Of a DNA stretch of 20,740 nucleotides, positions 7,501 through 13,120 are shown one piece after another. Position 1 is the first letter of the stretch; each line of letters begins with the position of its first letter. Where the stretch lies: positions 1 through 20,740 of the forward strand of contig JBBPZM010000075.1 in assembly GCA_038199035.1 (NCBI GenBank), read 5' to 3'. This stretch comes from DATAEY01 sp038199035. Its GTDB lineage: Bacteria > Actinomycetota > Thermoleophilia > Solirubrobacterales > Solirubrobacteraceae. Made by a program: the position numbers and the translations under genes. The notes below the pieces were generated by a model. The model was not told where the DNA came from. It was given only the letters and a program-made list of their open reading frames with translations, and ran no database searches.

Positions 7501-7665
7501 GAGGATGCCCTCGGGCGCCACCCCACGAGCGACCAGCCATTCGAAGCGCGAGACCAGCGTGCTCGTCTTTCCGCTGCCCGCTCCACCGACGACGAGCAGG
7601 GGCCCGCCGAGATGGGTGAGGGCCTCGACCTGAGCGGGCGTGAGGCCGTCCTGCGGCGCGGGCAC
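4522..7665 (-). CDS. UvrD-like helicase with C-terminal RecB/Cas4-type PD-(D/E)XK nuclease (AdnA/AdnB-like)
   Basis: This 1047-residue protein couples a superfamily 1 motor to a nuclease, as in AdnAB and AddAB enzymes that resect double-strand breaks. Motor motifs: Walker A GGAGSGKT (27-34, Lys33); DExx box read as VDDFQD (230-235); GDDDQAI (258-264); MRSAKGLEF (576-584); RRLLHVAMTRA (630-640). The nuclease domain has GILIHQVLERF (His852), GRVDRVDR (Asp935) and IDYKTG (Asp949, Lys951). Four Cys (825, 1033, 1036, 1042) match the 4Fe-4S 'iron staple' of AddB/AdnB-type nucleases. Several motor positions are non-canonical: Asp for Glu in motif II, RSSRC for NYRS, and Arg for His before AKG. Start is GTG 7663-7665. 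No partner adnA/adnB gene is adjacent. The length fits single Adn subunits. Confidence 0.9.
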   Translation of the reverse strand: MPAPQDGLTPAQVEALTHLGGPLLVVGGAGSGKTSTLVSRFEWLVARGVAPEGILALAFSPPAADALRARVEATVDRPYEQLAVSTFQGLCAGLLREEAAAAGLDPFTEPVGPPDRLAVMLERIDELALRRHDLEGNPAALLASFIERIDRLKEELVTAQRYAAWARELPDGERAEREREFADVYAAHERMLAEAGALDFGDLVLRAHRLLERSRTVRDRMAERFEHVLVDDFQDVSRAQDAVLGLLAGGRTNVAVAGDDDQAIQGPRGASTRRLDGFRARHRDHPGFCAVGLERSSRCGQRILDAATAVVEPIPERLARPLRGEPGGEVRLWRCANERAEAQGVAADVERLLAQEAVAPESVCVLVRSLRREGQQVAVALEERAVPHRIVGAAAFFERAEIRDVLAWLRLLADPGDAGAVVRALARPPVELRSIDLARCTQIARRRKLDMVSGLVAATESPQIPPEARERILTFLKLYRSTSASLDTTRPDLFVHRLIERLGLRRQQLFAAQADVVERLVNLAKFGQLAAAYGRRSPQATPREFARYIGAVAEAGLREEEAVAETEPRAVQVMAMRSAKGLEFDHVYVLGLQSSRVPGPRREALDPVPAELLAEPASGGAAEAHVARMRRLLHVAMTRARRRLVLSYAQRGPDGSERAPSPFVEEARAALGLEWEEREEELFGPAETLQSTFRILRDELLDTVARTGSRLSELRFDTDLDVSHAIGRYVELVKLAALLERPAGQSVREALPELNARLARAVTAEQREILQTSALDDYLLDAERGERRRALAVAAREEPSLEPFLPRRGDGLLLSASDVETYRVCPLRYKFARVFRIPQEPTIHQRFGILIHQVLERFHLAGGAQSLAELLGLLDAGWRRGGFGSSEPERQLREKAAAALRRYHDRFQGEEGEPVWFERSFAFKLGPHLLRGRVDRVDRLPDGGYELIDYKTGRPKSAAQLREDVQLSLYAVGAREAWELETAAQAYYYVLDDAKVPVRRDEADREWITETVMEVGAGILGQGFEPTPSYAACSSCDFRLICPAAEK

Positions 7666-7670
7666 GAACC

Positions 7671-7679
7671 TAGGATATT
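7671..7679. promoter_or_regulatory. Overlapping -10 boxes of two divergent leaderless genes
   Basis: On the minus strand TATCCT (7677 to 7672) ends 6 nt before the helicase GTG. On the plus strand GATATT (7674-7679) ends 6 nt before the ATG at 7686, and TAGGAT (7671-7676) is an alternative. Only 20 bp separate the two start codons and neither has a Shine-Dalgarno site. The two promoters must share DNA. Confidence 0.45.
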
Positions 7680-7685
7680 GGCCTC

Positions 7686-8543
7686 ATGGCCCTCGCCCAC
7701 CAGGCCGCTGCGCCGGCCGGCGAGCCCGACTGGCTCGGCCTGTGCCGGCAGGCCGCCGAGCGCCTGGGCCAGGTCCTCGCGGACCTCCCCACGACCCGCG
7801 AGCGAGCGGTCGAGGCGGGCCACGGCGAGGGAGGCGACCGCTCACTCGTCATCGACCGTGCCGCCGAGGAGGGGGTCTTCTCGCTGCTCGAGCAACTTCA
7901 TCGCGACGGTCACCGCTTCCACGCGGTGTCCGAGGAGCGCGGGGAGGTTGACTACGGAGACCCCACCGTCCGCGTGGTCATCGACCCCATCGACGGCTCG
8001 CTCAACGCCAAGCGGGCGCTTCCCCACCACGCCATCTCCATCGCGGTCGCCGACGGTCCGACGATGACCGACGTCTCCTTCGCCTACGTCTACGACTACG
8101 GTCCCGGTGAGGAGTGGGTGGCCCGGCGCGGCGAGGGCGCTTTCCTCGACGGGGTCGTGCTCGATCCACAACTCGGCGAGCGCCGCAACCGCGAGGGCCG
8201 TCTGGAGATGGTCGGGATCGAGTCGGCCGACCCTCGTTGGGTGGCGGAGTCGCTGGACGGGCTGCTGGAGCGCACTCATCGGCTGAGGGCGCTTGGCTCG
8301 ATCGCCGTCTCGCTGTGCCAGGTTGCCGGCGCACGGATGGACGCGATGCTCTCGCTCAGGCGCTGCCGGTCCTTCGACGCCGCGGCCGGCCAGCTGATCG
8401 TGCGCGAGGCGGGAGGACAGGTGGCCTTCCCGGCCTACGACGACCCGCTGGGCGCCCCGCTGGATCTGGTCCCTCGGTCCCCGGTGGTGGCCACCCGCAG
8501 CCAGCGGGCGCTGGACGAGCTGGTCGGCGTGCCGCGGCCCTGA
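7686..8543 (+). CDS. Inositol monophosphatase family protein
   Basis: This 285-residue Mg2+-dependent phosphatase belongs to the IMPase/FBPase superfamily. Metal and substrate motifs are in order: SEERG (82-86, metal-binding Glu), VIDPIDGSLN (98-107, the DPxDGT-type motif with Asp100 and Asp103), and SFDAAAGQLI (229-238, equivalent to WDxAAG, with Asp231). The family hydrolyses inositol-1-phosphate and related phosphomonoesters such as histidinol phosphate, FBP or PAP; substrate cannot be assigned from sequence. The ATG is preferred because the frame begins there and a -10-like element lies immediately upstream. The zincin gene follows after 50 nt that contain two competing hairpins. Confidence 0.9.
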   Translation: MALAHQAAAPAGEPDWLGLCRQAAERLGQVLADLPTTRERAVEAGHGEGGDRSLVIDRAAEEGVFSLLEQLHRDGHRFHAVSEERGEVDYGDPTVRVVIDPIDGSLNAKRALPHHAISIAVADGPTMTDVSFAYVYDYGPGEEWVARRGEGAFLDGVVLDPQLGERRNREGRLEMVGIESADPRWVAESLDGLLERTHRLRALGSIAVSLCQVAGARMDAMLSLRRCRSFDAAAGQLIVREAGGQVAFPAYDDPLGAPLDLVPRSPVVATRSQRALDELVGVPRP

Positions 8544-8578
8544 GCCTCCTGACCGGGGAGGCCGACGAGCCCGGTCAG
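8544..8578 (+). terminator. Two mutually exclusive hairpins after the IMPase-family gene
   Basis: GCCTCC (8544-8549) pairs with GGAGGC (8557-8562). CTGACCGGG (8549-8557) pairs perfectly with CCCGGTCAG (8570-8578), 9 bp around a 12-nt loop. The two stems share bases, so only one can form at a time. The larger one could be a GC-rich terminator or attenuator. It ends 15 nt before the next ATG. Confidence 0.45.
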
Positions 8579-8593
8579 TCATCATGGGTTCCC

Positions 8594-9631
8594 ATGATCG
8601 ACTGGAGCGTCGCCTCCCAGCTCGCCGGCTTCATCTCCGGTGACGCCGGCCACCGGCCCCGGCCCGCGCTCGACGAGGCGGTCACCCAAAGCCAGGAGCT
8701 GGTCCGTGGGTACACCGGCCTGGATCCCGTGGGCCAGCTTCCCTCGCCCGAGCTGCTCGATCGCTCGGCCTGGGTCGAGGCGAACCTGCGCTCCCTGCGA
8801 CCGCTGCTCGAGCCCCTCACCGATCGGCTGGGCGGCGCGGCGGGCCCCATGGCCCCGGTGCTGCGCTCGGCGGCCGGCATGGCCATGGCCGCCGAGATCG
8901 GGGTGCTGATGGGCTACGTCTCGCGGCGCGTGCTGGGTCAGTACGAGCTGGTCATCCTGGACGCCCAGGCGCCGCCGCGGCTGCTCTTCGTCGGCCCCAA
9001 CCTCGACGAGGCGGCGCATAGCATGCGCGTCGCGGACGACGAGCTGCTGCGCTGGGTGGCGCTGCACGAGGTGACCCACGCCCTCCAGTTCGCGGGCGTC
9101 CCCTGGCTGCGCGAGCACCTGGCCGGGATGCTGAGCTCGCTGCTCGAATCGCTCGAGGTCTCGCTCGACCCGGCGCGCCTGATGCGGCTGCCCTCTCGCC
9201 GGGACCTGCGCGCGTTCGCCGACGCTGTGGCCGGGGGAGACCTGCTCACCCTGGTCGTCCGGCCCGAGCAGAGGTCGGTGATCGACCGCGTGCAGGCCAC
9301 GATGGCGGTGCTCGAGGGGCACGCCGAGCACGTGATGGACGCGGTGGGGGCCCAGCTCTTGCCGTCGCTTCCGCAGCTGCGGGAGGCGATGACCCGCCGG
9401 CGCGCCACCCAATCGCCGGTCTCCCGGCTCCTCGGTCGGCTGCTCGGGATGGAGATGAAGCTGCGCCAGTACGAGGAGGGAAAGCGCTTCTGCGACGGTG
9501 TCGTCGAGAGGGGCGGGGTCGAGGCGCTCAACCGCGTCTGGAGCTCTCCGGATGCCCTTCCCACTCCCGAGGAGCTCACGGATCCGGACGGATGGATGCG
9601 CCGAACGCACGTTCCGTCTGTCACAAAGTAG
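8594..9631 (+). CDS. Zincin-like metallopeptidase family (DUF2342)
   Basis: The 345-residue product matches the actinobacterial DUF2342 / zincin_2 family, sometimes annotated as 'F420 biosynthesis-associated' or 'putative hydrolase'. The zinc motif HEVTH is at 158-162 (catalytic Glu159), embedded in RWVALHEVTHALQF. A second conserved helix, LEGHAEHVMD (240-249), probably supplies the remaining metal ligand. The N-terminal MIDWSVA (residues 1-7) is typical of the family start and supports the ATG at 8594 over the long upstream open frame, which is antisense-type noise inside the IMPase gene. No signal peptide is seen, so it should be cytoplasmic. Substrate is unknown, and no F420 genes are nearby. 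Confidence 0.88.
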   Translation: MIDWSVASQLAGFISGDAGHRPRPALDEAVTQSQELVRGYTGLDPVGQLPSPELLDRSAWVEANLRSLRPLLEPLTDRLGGAAGPMAPVLRSAAGMAMAAEIGVLMGYVSRRVLGQYELVILDAQAPPRLLFVGPNLDEAAHSMRVADDELLRWVALHEVTHALQFAGVPWLREHLAGMLSSLLESLEVSLDPARLMRLPSRRDLRAFADAVAGGDLLTLVVRPEQRSVIDRVQATMAVLEGHAEHVMDAVGAQLLPSLPQLREAMTRRRATQSPVSRLLGRLLGMEMKLRQYEEGKRFCDGVVERGGVEALNRVWSSPDALPTPEELTDPDGWMRRTHVPSVTK

Positions 9632-9694
9632 GAGGCGTTTCTCCTCGGCGCCAAGCCAAGATCCAGGGCGTGGCGTAACTAACTCGCTCTGGGG

Positions 9695-9722
9695 TTTACA
9701 AACGTGTGTTCGCTGCTACGCT
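9695..9722 (+). promoter_or_regulatory. Sigma70-like promoter of the Arg-rich repeat gene
   Basis: TTTACA (9695-9700) and TACGCT (9717-9722) are spaced by 16 bp, the best -35/-10 pair in the window. Transcription would start near 9729, giving a leader of about 50 nt with an AAGGAG site before the ATG at 9780. Confidence 0.65.
9699..9712. promoter_or_regulatory. Candidate LexA (SOS) box inside the promoter spacer
   Basis: CAAACGTGTGTTCG matches 13 of 14 positions of the Gram-positive SOS consensus CGAACRNRYGTTCG; the only mismatch is the second base. It overlaps the end of the -35 and fills most of the spacer, where a bound repressor would block RNA polymerase. LexA itself is not in the window, so regulation is inferred. 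Confidence 0.55.
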
Positions 9723-9779
9723 AGACCGCAGAGCGAATCGAACAGACCGTCATCCGCCGGCTTCCAAGGAGACTCACCG

Positions 9780-10541
9780 ATGAGCCCCACCGCCCCGAAC
9801 CAGCGCAGCCGCAGCACCACGGCCAAGCGCACCCGCACCACGGCCCAGAGCAACCGCTCCACCGCCCGGAGCAACCGCTCCACCGCCCGGAGCAACCGCT
9901 CCACCGCCCGGAGCAACCGCTCCACCGCCCGGAGCAACCGCTCCACCGCGCAGAGCAGCCGCTCCACCGCGGGTCAGCGCGCCGCCGCCACCCGTCGCGC
10001 CAACGCCCGCCGTCGCAGCGCCGCCGCCAAGAGGGGCGCCGCCACCCGCGAGCTCAACCAGAGCCAGCGCCACCCCGTGCAGCAGGCGCAGGAGCTGGCC
10101 GAGCGCGCCGTCCTCATCCCCGTGGGCGCCGCCCTCGTCGCCCGCGATCGCGTGGTCGACACCGTGACCGACGCGACCAAGCCCTACCGCTCCCGCGAGG
10201 CCGCTCAGCGCCAGCTCGAGCGTGACCTCAAGCGCTTCGAGCGTCGGGGCGCCACCGCGCGCAACCGGGCCGAGCGTCAGCTCAAGCGCACGCGTACGCG
10301 CGTGGAGCGCGAGCTGCGCCAGCGCCGCAACGAGGCGCAGCGGCTGCTCAAGCGCAACCGCACCCGCGTCGAGCACGACACCCGGTCGCTGCGGCGCGAC
10401 GCCCGCCGCCAGGGCCGCGCGGCCCAAGAGACGGTCTCGCAGCAGGCCGGACTGGTCGGCGCTCGCGTCGACGAGGCGGTCGCCGCCGGCCAGACGGCCG
10501 TCGCCGACGTCCAGCAGCGGGTGGTCAGCACGGTCGCCTAG
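9780..10541 (+). CDS. Arg-rich basic protein with a heptad-repeat N-terminus; family not recognised
   Basis: This 253-residue, highly basic protein starts at ATG 9780 with AAGGAG 8 nt upstream. Residues 22-63 are six copies of a 7-residue unit, A(R/Q)S(N/S)RST, encoded by 21-nt DNA repeats. Residues 64-95 are Ala/Arg-rich and probably disordered. Residues about 96-135 form a more hydrophobic helix (ELAERAVLIPVGAALVARD). From 136 to 253 long amphipathic, Arg/Glu/Gln-rich helices suggest a coiled coil, loosely like phasin or HBHA-type proteins. The charge and disorder would suit nucleic-acid binding, but no known DNA-binding domain is visible. The upstream promoter carries a LexA-like box, so it may be damage-inducible. 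A hairpin terminator follows 11 nt after the stop. Confidence 0.8.
   Translation: MSPTAPNQRSRSTTAKRTRTTAQSNRSTARSNRSTARSNRSTARSNRSTARSNRSTAQSSRSTAGQRAAATRRANARRRSAAAKRGAATRELNQSQRHPVQQAQELAERAVLIPVGAALVARDRVVDTVTDATKPYRSREAAQRQLERDLKRFERRGATARNRAERQLKRTRTRVERELRQRRNEAQRLLKRNRTRVEHDTRSLRRDARRQGRAAQETVSQQAGLVGARVDEAVAAGQTAVADVQQRVVSTVA
9843..9968 (+). repeat. Six tandem 21-nt repeats inside the Arg-rich gene
   Basis: Copies begin at 9843, 9864, 9885, 9906, 9927 and 9948. Copies 2-5 are identical at every base; copy 1 differs by one base and copy 6 by three. Because the unit is a multiple of three, copy-number change keeps the reading frame. Each unit contains GGAGC-AACC-GCTCC or a close variant, so the mRNA can form a row of small hairpins. 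Confidence 0.95.
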
Positions 10542-10552
10542 GCGAAGCTTCC

Positions 10553-10584
10553 CCCTGCCGGCCTAGGAGAGGGCCGGACCAGGG
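10553..10584 (+). terminator. Hairpin terminator of the Arg-rich gene
   Basis: CCCTGCCGGCC (10553-10563) pairs with GGCCGG-AC-CAGGG (10572-10584). This gives 11 bp interrupted by a 2-nt bulge, with an 8-nt loop. It starts 11 nt after the stop codon. There is no U-tract, which is usual in very GC-rich genomes. Confidence 0.55.
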
Positions 10585-10589
10585 TAAGC

Positions 10590-10615
10590 GTGCCGGCCTC
10601 ATATCCCGCCGGCAC
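10590..10615. other. Hairpin in the structured intergenic region
   Basis: GTGCCGGC (10590-10597) and GCCGGCAC (10608-10615) form a perfect 8-bp stem with a 10-nt loop. It is the second of four consecutive hairpins in the gene-free gap 10542-10880. Confidence 0.5.
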
Positions 10616-10638
10616 ATGCAGCACCCTCTCCTCCCTCA

Positions 10639-10672
10639 ACCGCCGGGACGCCATTCGTGGCGTCCCGGTGGT
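10639..10672. other. 15-bp stem-loop with a TTCG tetraloop
   Basis: The arm 10639-10653 pairs with 10658-10672 over 15 bp, with a single G-T wobble, around the loop TTCG. The cTTCGg family of tetraloops is exceptionally stable in RNA; here the closing pair is A-T. It could be a strong terminator or part of a structured RNA. It is the most stable simple hairpin in the window. Confidence 0.6.
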
Positions 10673-10678
10673 CCTTAA

Positions 10679-10743
10679 GCGCCACGACGGCCCCGGCTCG
10701 ACACTGGCCCGGCGCTTCGGCGCGGGCGGAACCGTCGTGGCGC
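10679..10743. other. Long-range stem enclosing a nested TTCG hairpin
   Basis: GCGCCACGACGG (10679-10690) pairs perfectly with CCGTCGTGGCGC (10732-10743). Between them GCCC-g-GCGC-TTCG-GCGC-GGGC forms a second stem with one bulged G. The nested shape looks more like a folded RNA element than a simple terminator. The remaining 10744-10868 shows no gene or clear structure. The 82-codon plus frame across the region (10590-10838) is not convincing as protein. Confidence 0.5.
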
Positions 10744-10868
10744 CTGCTGCTGCGTCCACCATCGCTCGCCTGCTCACCACCTCGCCCGTGCCGGCAACCA
10801 ACCCGCCGCCTCGCTCGATCGACGGGGCCTGCGGGTGAACGAGCTCCGGGATCGGGCTCGGGGTTTGC

Positions 10869-10874
10869 CAGAAT
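10869..10874 (+). promoter_or_regulatory. Candidate -10 box for a leaderless mrp transcript
   Basis: CAGAAT keeps the two most conserved -10 positions (A2, T6) and ends 6 nt before the GTG at 10881. No Shine-Dalgarno site is present. Confidence 0.35.
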
Positions 10875-10880
10875 AGGGGT

Positions 10881-12017
10881 GTGCCTACTCGGGAGCAGGT
10901 GATGGAGGCGCTTCGGGTCGTGATCGATCCGGAGCTGCGGCGGTCGATCGTGGAGCTGGAGATGGTCCGGTCGATCGAGTTCGGGGAGGGTGGGGTCGTC
11001 GATGTGATGGTCTCGCTGACCACGCCGGGGTGCCCGATCCGCAACCACTTCGAGACCGCGGTGGCCCAGGCTGTGGGGCAGCTCGAGGGGGTGAGGCGGG
11101 TCAACGTGGCCTTCGACGTGCTCTCGGACACCGAGAAGGGGGCGCTCCAGCGCAAGCTGGGGCGAGCGACGCTGCCCGAGGGCGCCCTGGCCCAGGTCAG
11201 CAACGTCATCTGCGTGGCGTCGGGCAAGGGCGGCGTGGGCAAGTCCACGCTGAGCTCCAACCTGGCCGCGGCCCTGGCGGGCGAGGGCCACCGTGTTGGC
11301 GTGCTCGACGCCGACGTGTGGGGCTACTCGATCCCGCGGATGCTCGGCCTGGGCTCGGACAAGCCCAAGGTCAGCGCGGCGCGCAAGCTCCTGCCCCGCG
11401 ACGCCCACGGCATCCAGGTCATGTCGATCGGCTTCTTCCTCGACGAGGACGCCGCGGTGGTCTGGCGCGGGCCCATGCTCCACAAGGCGCTCCAGCAGTT
11501 CCTCGAGGACGTCGACTGGGGGCAGCTGGACTACCTCATCGTCGATCTGCCGCCGGGCACCGGTGACGTATCGATGACCCTCGCCCAGCTCCTGCCCCAG
11601 TCGCGCTTCGTCCTGGTCACGACGCCGCAGCCGGCGGCGCAGCGGGTGGCCCGGCGCGCCGCCCAGCTCGCGCTCAAGTACGACCTCGAGATCGCCGGCG
11701 TGATCGAGAACATGGCCGGCTTCGTCACCCCGGGAGGCGAGCGCTTCACGATCTTCGGCGAGGGCGGCGGCCAGCTGCTGGCCGACGAGCTCGACGTGCC
11801 GCTGCTGGCCAAGGTGCCCCTCACGATGCCGCTGCGCGAGCGCGCCGACGAGGGCAGCCCGCTGGTCTTCACCGATCCCGACGACCCGGCGGCCCAGGCG
11901 ATTCACCACGCCGCCCGGGGCATCATCGCCGCCACGCCGGTCGAGCTTCCGGTCATGCAGGCGCCGTCTCCCGCTGCTGCTCCCGAGCCGGCTGGGATGA
12001 CGCTGCCGATGGCCTGA
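10881..12017 (+). CDS. mrp: Mrp/NBP35-family P-loop ATPase, iron-sulfur carrier
   Basis: This 378-residue protein has an N-terminal MIP18/DUF59 domain (about 3-80, with TPGCP at 48-52) fused to a deviant-Walker P-loop ATPase. Visible motifs are GKGGVGKS (115-122), DADVWGYS (143-150), VDLPPGTGD (221-229) and ENMAG (276-280). Mrp/ApbC proteins form dimers that carry and transfer Fe-S clusters in the cytoplasm. The C-terminal CxxC that binds the bridging cluster in many homologues is absent here (ENMAGFVTPGGERF), as I recall for actinobacterial members. The C-terminal tail after about 355 is Ala/Pro-rich. Start is GTG with a -10-like element just upstream. The HCCA-isomerase-like gene follows 13 nt later, probably in one operon. 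Confidence 0.92.
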   Translation: MPTREQVMEALRVVIDPELRRSIVELEMVRSIEFGEGGVVDVMVSLTTPGCPIRNHFETAVAQAVGQLEGVRRVNVAFDVLSDTEKGALQRKLGRATLPEGALAQVSNVICVASGKGGVGKSTLSSNLAAALAGEGHRVGVLDADVWGYSIPRMLGLGSDKPKVSAARKLLPRDAHGIQVMSIGFFLDEDAAVVWRGPMLHKALQQFLEDVDWGQLDYLIVDLPPGTGDVSMTLAQLLPQSRFVLVTTPQPAAQRVARRAAQLALKYDLEIAGVIENMAGFVTPGGERFTIFGEGGGQLLADELDVPLLAKVPLTMPLRERADEGSPLVFTDPDDPAAQAIHHAARGIIAATPVELPVMQAPSPAAAPEPAGMTLPMA

Positions 12018-12030
12018 GGCGCCGGTCGCC

Positions 12031-12666
12031 GTGTCCAGGGCCGGCTCTCAGGACGGGGCGCCAAGCCGGCCAGACCCCTCCTCCGAGCCGGTCTTCTACT
12101 TCGACCTCGGCTCGCCCTACGCCTACCTCGCCGCCGAGCGCATCGGCACGCTCATCCCGGGCGCTCGCTGGCAGCCGATCCTCCTCGGCGGCCTCTTCAG
12201 GGCCAACGGCCGCCGCTCGTGGGCGGTCGACGAGCCCGATAAGCGCCGCCGCGGCATGACCGAGGTCGAGCGCCGCGCGCACGAGCGCGGGCTGGCGCCG
12301 TTGCGCTGGCCCGACCCGTGGCCCGGCGACGGGCTGCTGGCGATGCGCGCGGCAACCTACGCCCAGCGGCGCGAACGCGGTCGGGAGTTCGCCCTCGCCG
12401 CCTTCCGACAGGCCTTCGTCGCCGGCCAGGACCTGAGCCAGCCGGAGCGGGTCCTGGCCGCCGGCGAGGAGGCGGGGCTCGACCACGACGACCTCACGGT
12501 TGCGCTGAACTCGCCGGAGGTCAAGCAGGCGCTGCGCGCGGCGACTGACGAAGCGCACGCGCTCGGCGTGATCGGAGTGCCCACCGCGGCCGTCGCCGGG
12601 CAGCTCTTCTGGGGAGACGACCGCCTCGAGGCCGCCAGCGCGGCGGTCGAGCGCCGGACGGCCTGA
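12031..12666 (+). CDS. DsbA-fold protein, 2-hydroxychromene-2-carboxylate isomerase-like
   Basis: The 211-residue product fits the DsbA / kappa-class GST-like HCCA isomerase family. After a polar leader (1-18) comes VFYFDLGSPYAYLAAERI (21-38), where SPY replaces the CxxC redox motif, so this is not a disulfide oxidoreductase. A helical insertion (about 70-170) and the C-terminal GVIGVPTAAV with cis-Pro184, then QLFWGDDRLE (191-200), complete the fold. Known relatives isomerise hydroxychromene carboxylates with glutathione in aromatic degradation; substrate here is unknown and no such pathway is nearby. The GTG at 12031 lies 13 nt after mrp. A shorter protein starting nearer residue 18 is possible. 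Confidence 0.85.
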   Translation: MSRAGSQDGAPSRPDPSSEPVFYFDLGSPYAYLAAERIGTLIPGARWQPILLGGLFRANGRRSWAVDEPDKRRRGMTEVERRAHERGLAPLRWPDPWPGDGLLAMRAATYAQRRERGREFALAAFRQAFVAGQDLSQPERVLAAGEEAGLDHDDLTVALNSPEVKQALRAATDEAHALGVIGVPTAAVAGQLFWGDDRLEAASAAVERRTA

Positions 12667-12743
12667 CCAACCGTCGGGGCGCCCGGCCAACCTGCTGTGC
12701 CGGCGGTTCGGCGTCAGGGCCGGGAAGCCGCCGCCGGAGCTCT

Positions 12744-13007
12744 CTATTTGCTGCTGTAGTACTCGGCGTTCATCTGCGTGAACTTCTCCCACTCGGGCGG
12801 GAGCTGGTCCTCGGCGAAGCAGGCGTCCACCGGGCAGGCCTCGACGCAGGCGTCGCAGTCGATGCACTCCTCGGGGTCGATGTAGAGCATCTCGGCGGCG
12901 TCGTAGCCGGGCTCGTCCGGGGTGGGATGGATGCAGTCGACCGGGCAGACTTCGACGCAGGAATTGTCCTTGGTGCCGATGCATGGCTCGGCGATCACAT
13001 ACGCCAT
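12744..13007 (-). CDS. fdxA: 7Fe ferredoxin (3Fe-4S/4Fe-4S)
   Basis: This is an 87-residue electron carrier. Cysteines are placed as in FdxA-type seven-iron ferredoxins: Cys9, Cys17 and Cys58 should hold the 3Fe-4S cluster; Cys21, Cys48, Cys51 and Cys54 the 4Fe-4S cluster. The position that would be the fourth ligand of the first cluster is Thr12, which supports a 3Fe cluster. Cys25 and Cys63 are extra. The sequences CVEVCPVDCIHP and CIDCDACVEACPVDA are diagnostic. Start is ATG with AAGGAA (13013-13018) upstream. It is a stand-alone gene divergent from the SDR gene; partner enzymes are not evident. Confidence 0.95.
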   Translation of the reverse strand: MAYVIAEPCIGTKDNSCVEVCPVDCIHPTPDEPGYDAAEMLYIDPEECIDCDACVEACPVDACFAEDQLPPEWEKFTQMNAEYYSSK

Positions 13008-13049
13008 TTCGTTTCCTTGCTGGGAGCTTGGGCCTGGAGGGAACGCGCC

Positions 13050-13055
13050 ATTCTA
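13050..13055 (-). promoter_or_regulatory. Candidate -10 box of the ferredoxin gene
   Basis: The minus strand reads TAGAAT, about 43 nt upstream of the ATG, giving a leader of roughly 35 nt that includes the ribosome-binding site. No clear -35 is visible. Confidence 0.45.
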
Positions 13056-13107
13056 CGGGCCGCTCAGCGCACGTGGCCTTCTCGGGCGTGCGCGCCCCCG
13101 CCCGACC

Positions 13108-13113
13108 TAGACT
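13108..13113 (+). promoter_or_regulatory. -10 box TAGACT for a leaderless SDR transcript
   Basis: TAGACT fits TANNNT and ends 7 nt before the ATG at 13121. No Shine-Dalgarno site is present. Confidence 0.45.
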
Positions 13114-13120
13114 GGCGCGG

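Noticed and set aside
8114..8593. Upstream extension of the zincin reading frame
   Set aside because: It overlaps the IMPase-family gene in another frame, has no homology, and the family start M-I-D-W lies at 8594.
9843..9968. Tandem repeats as a CRISPR array
   Set aside because: Units are 21 nt with no spacers between them and lie inside an open coding frame.
10590..10838. An 82-codon plus-strand frame in the structured gap
   Set aside because: The sequence is dominated by inverted repeats, there is no ribosome-binding site, and the peptide resembles no family.
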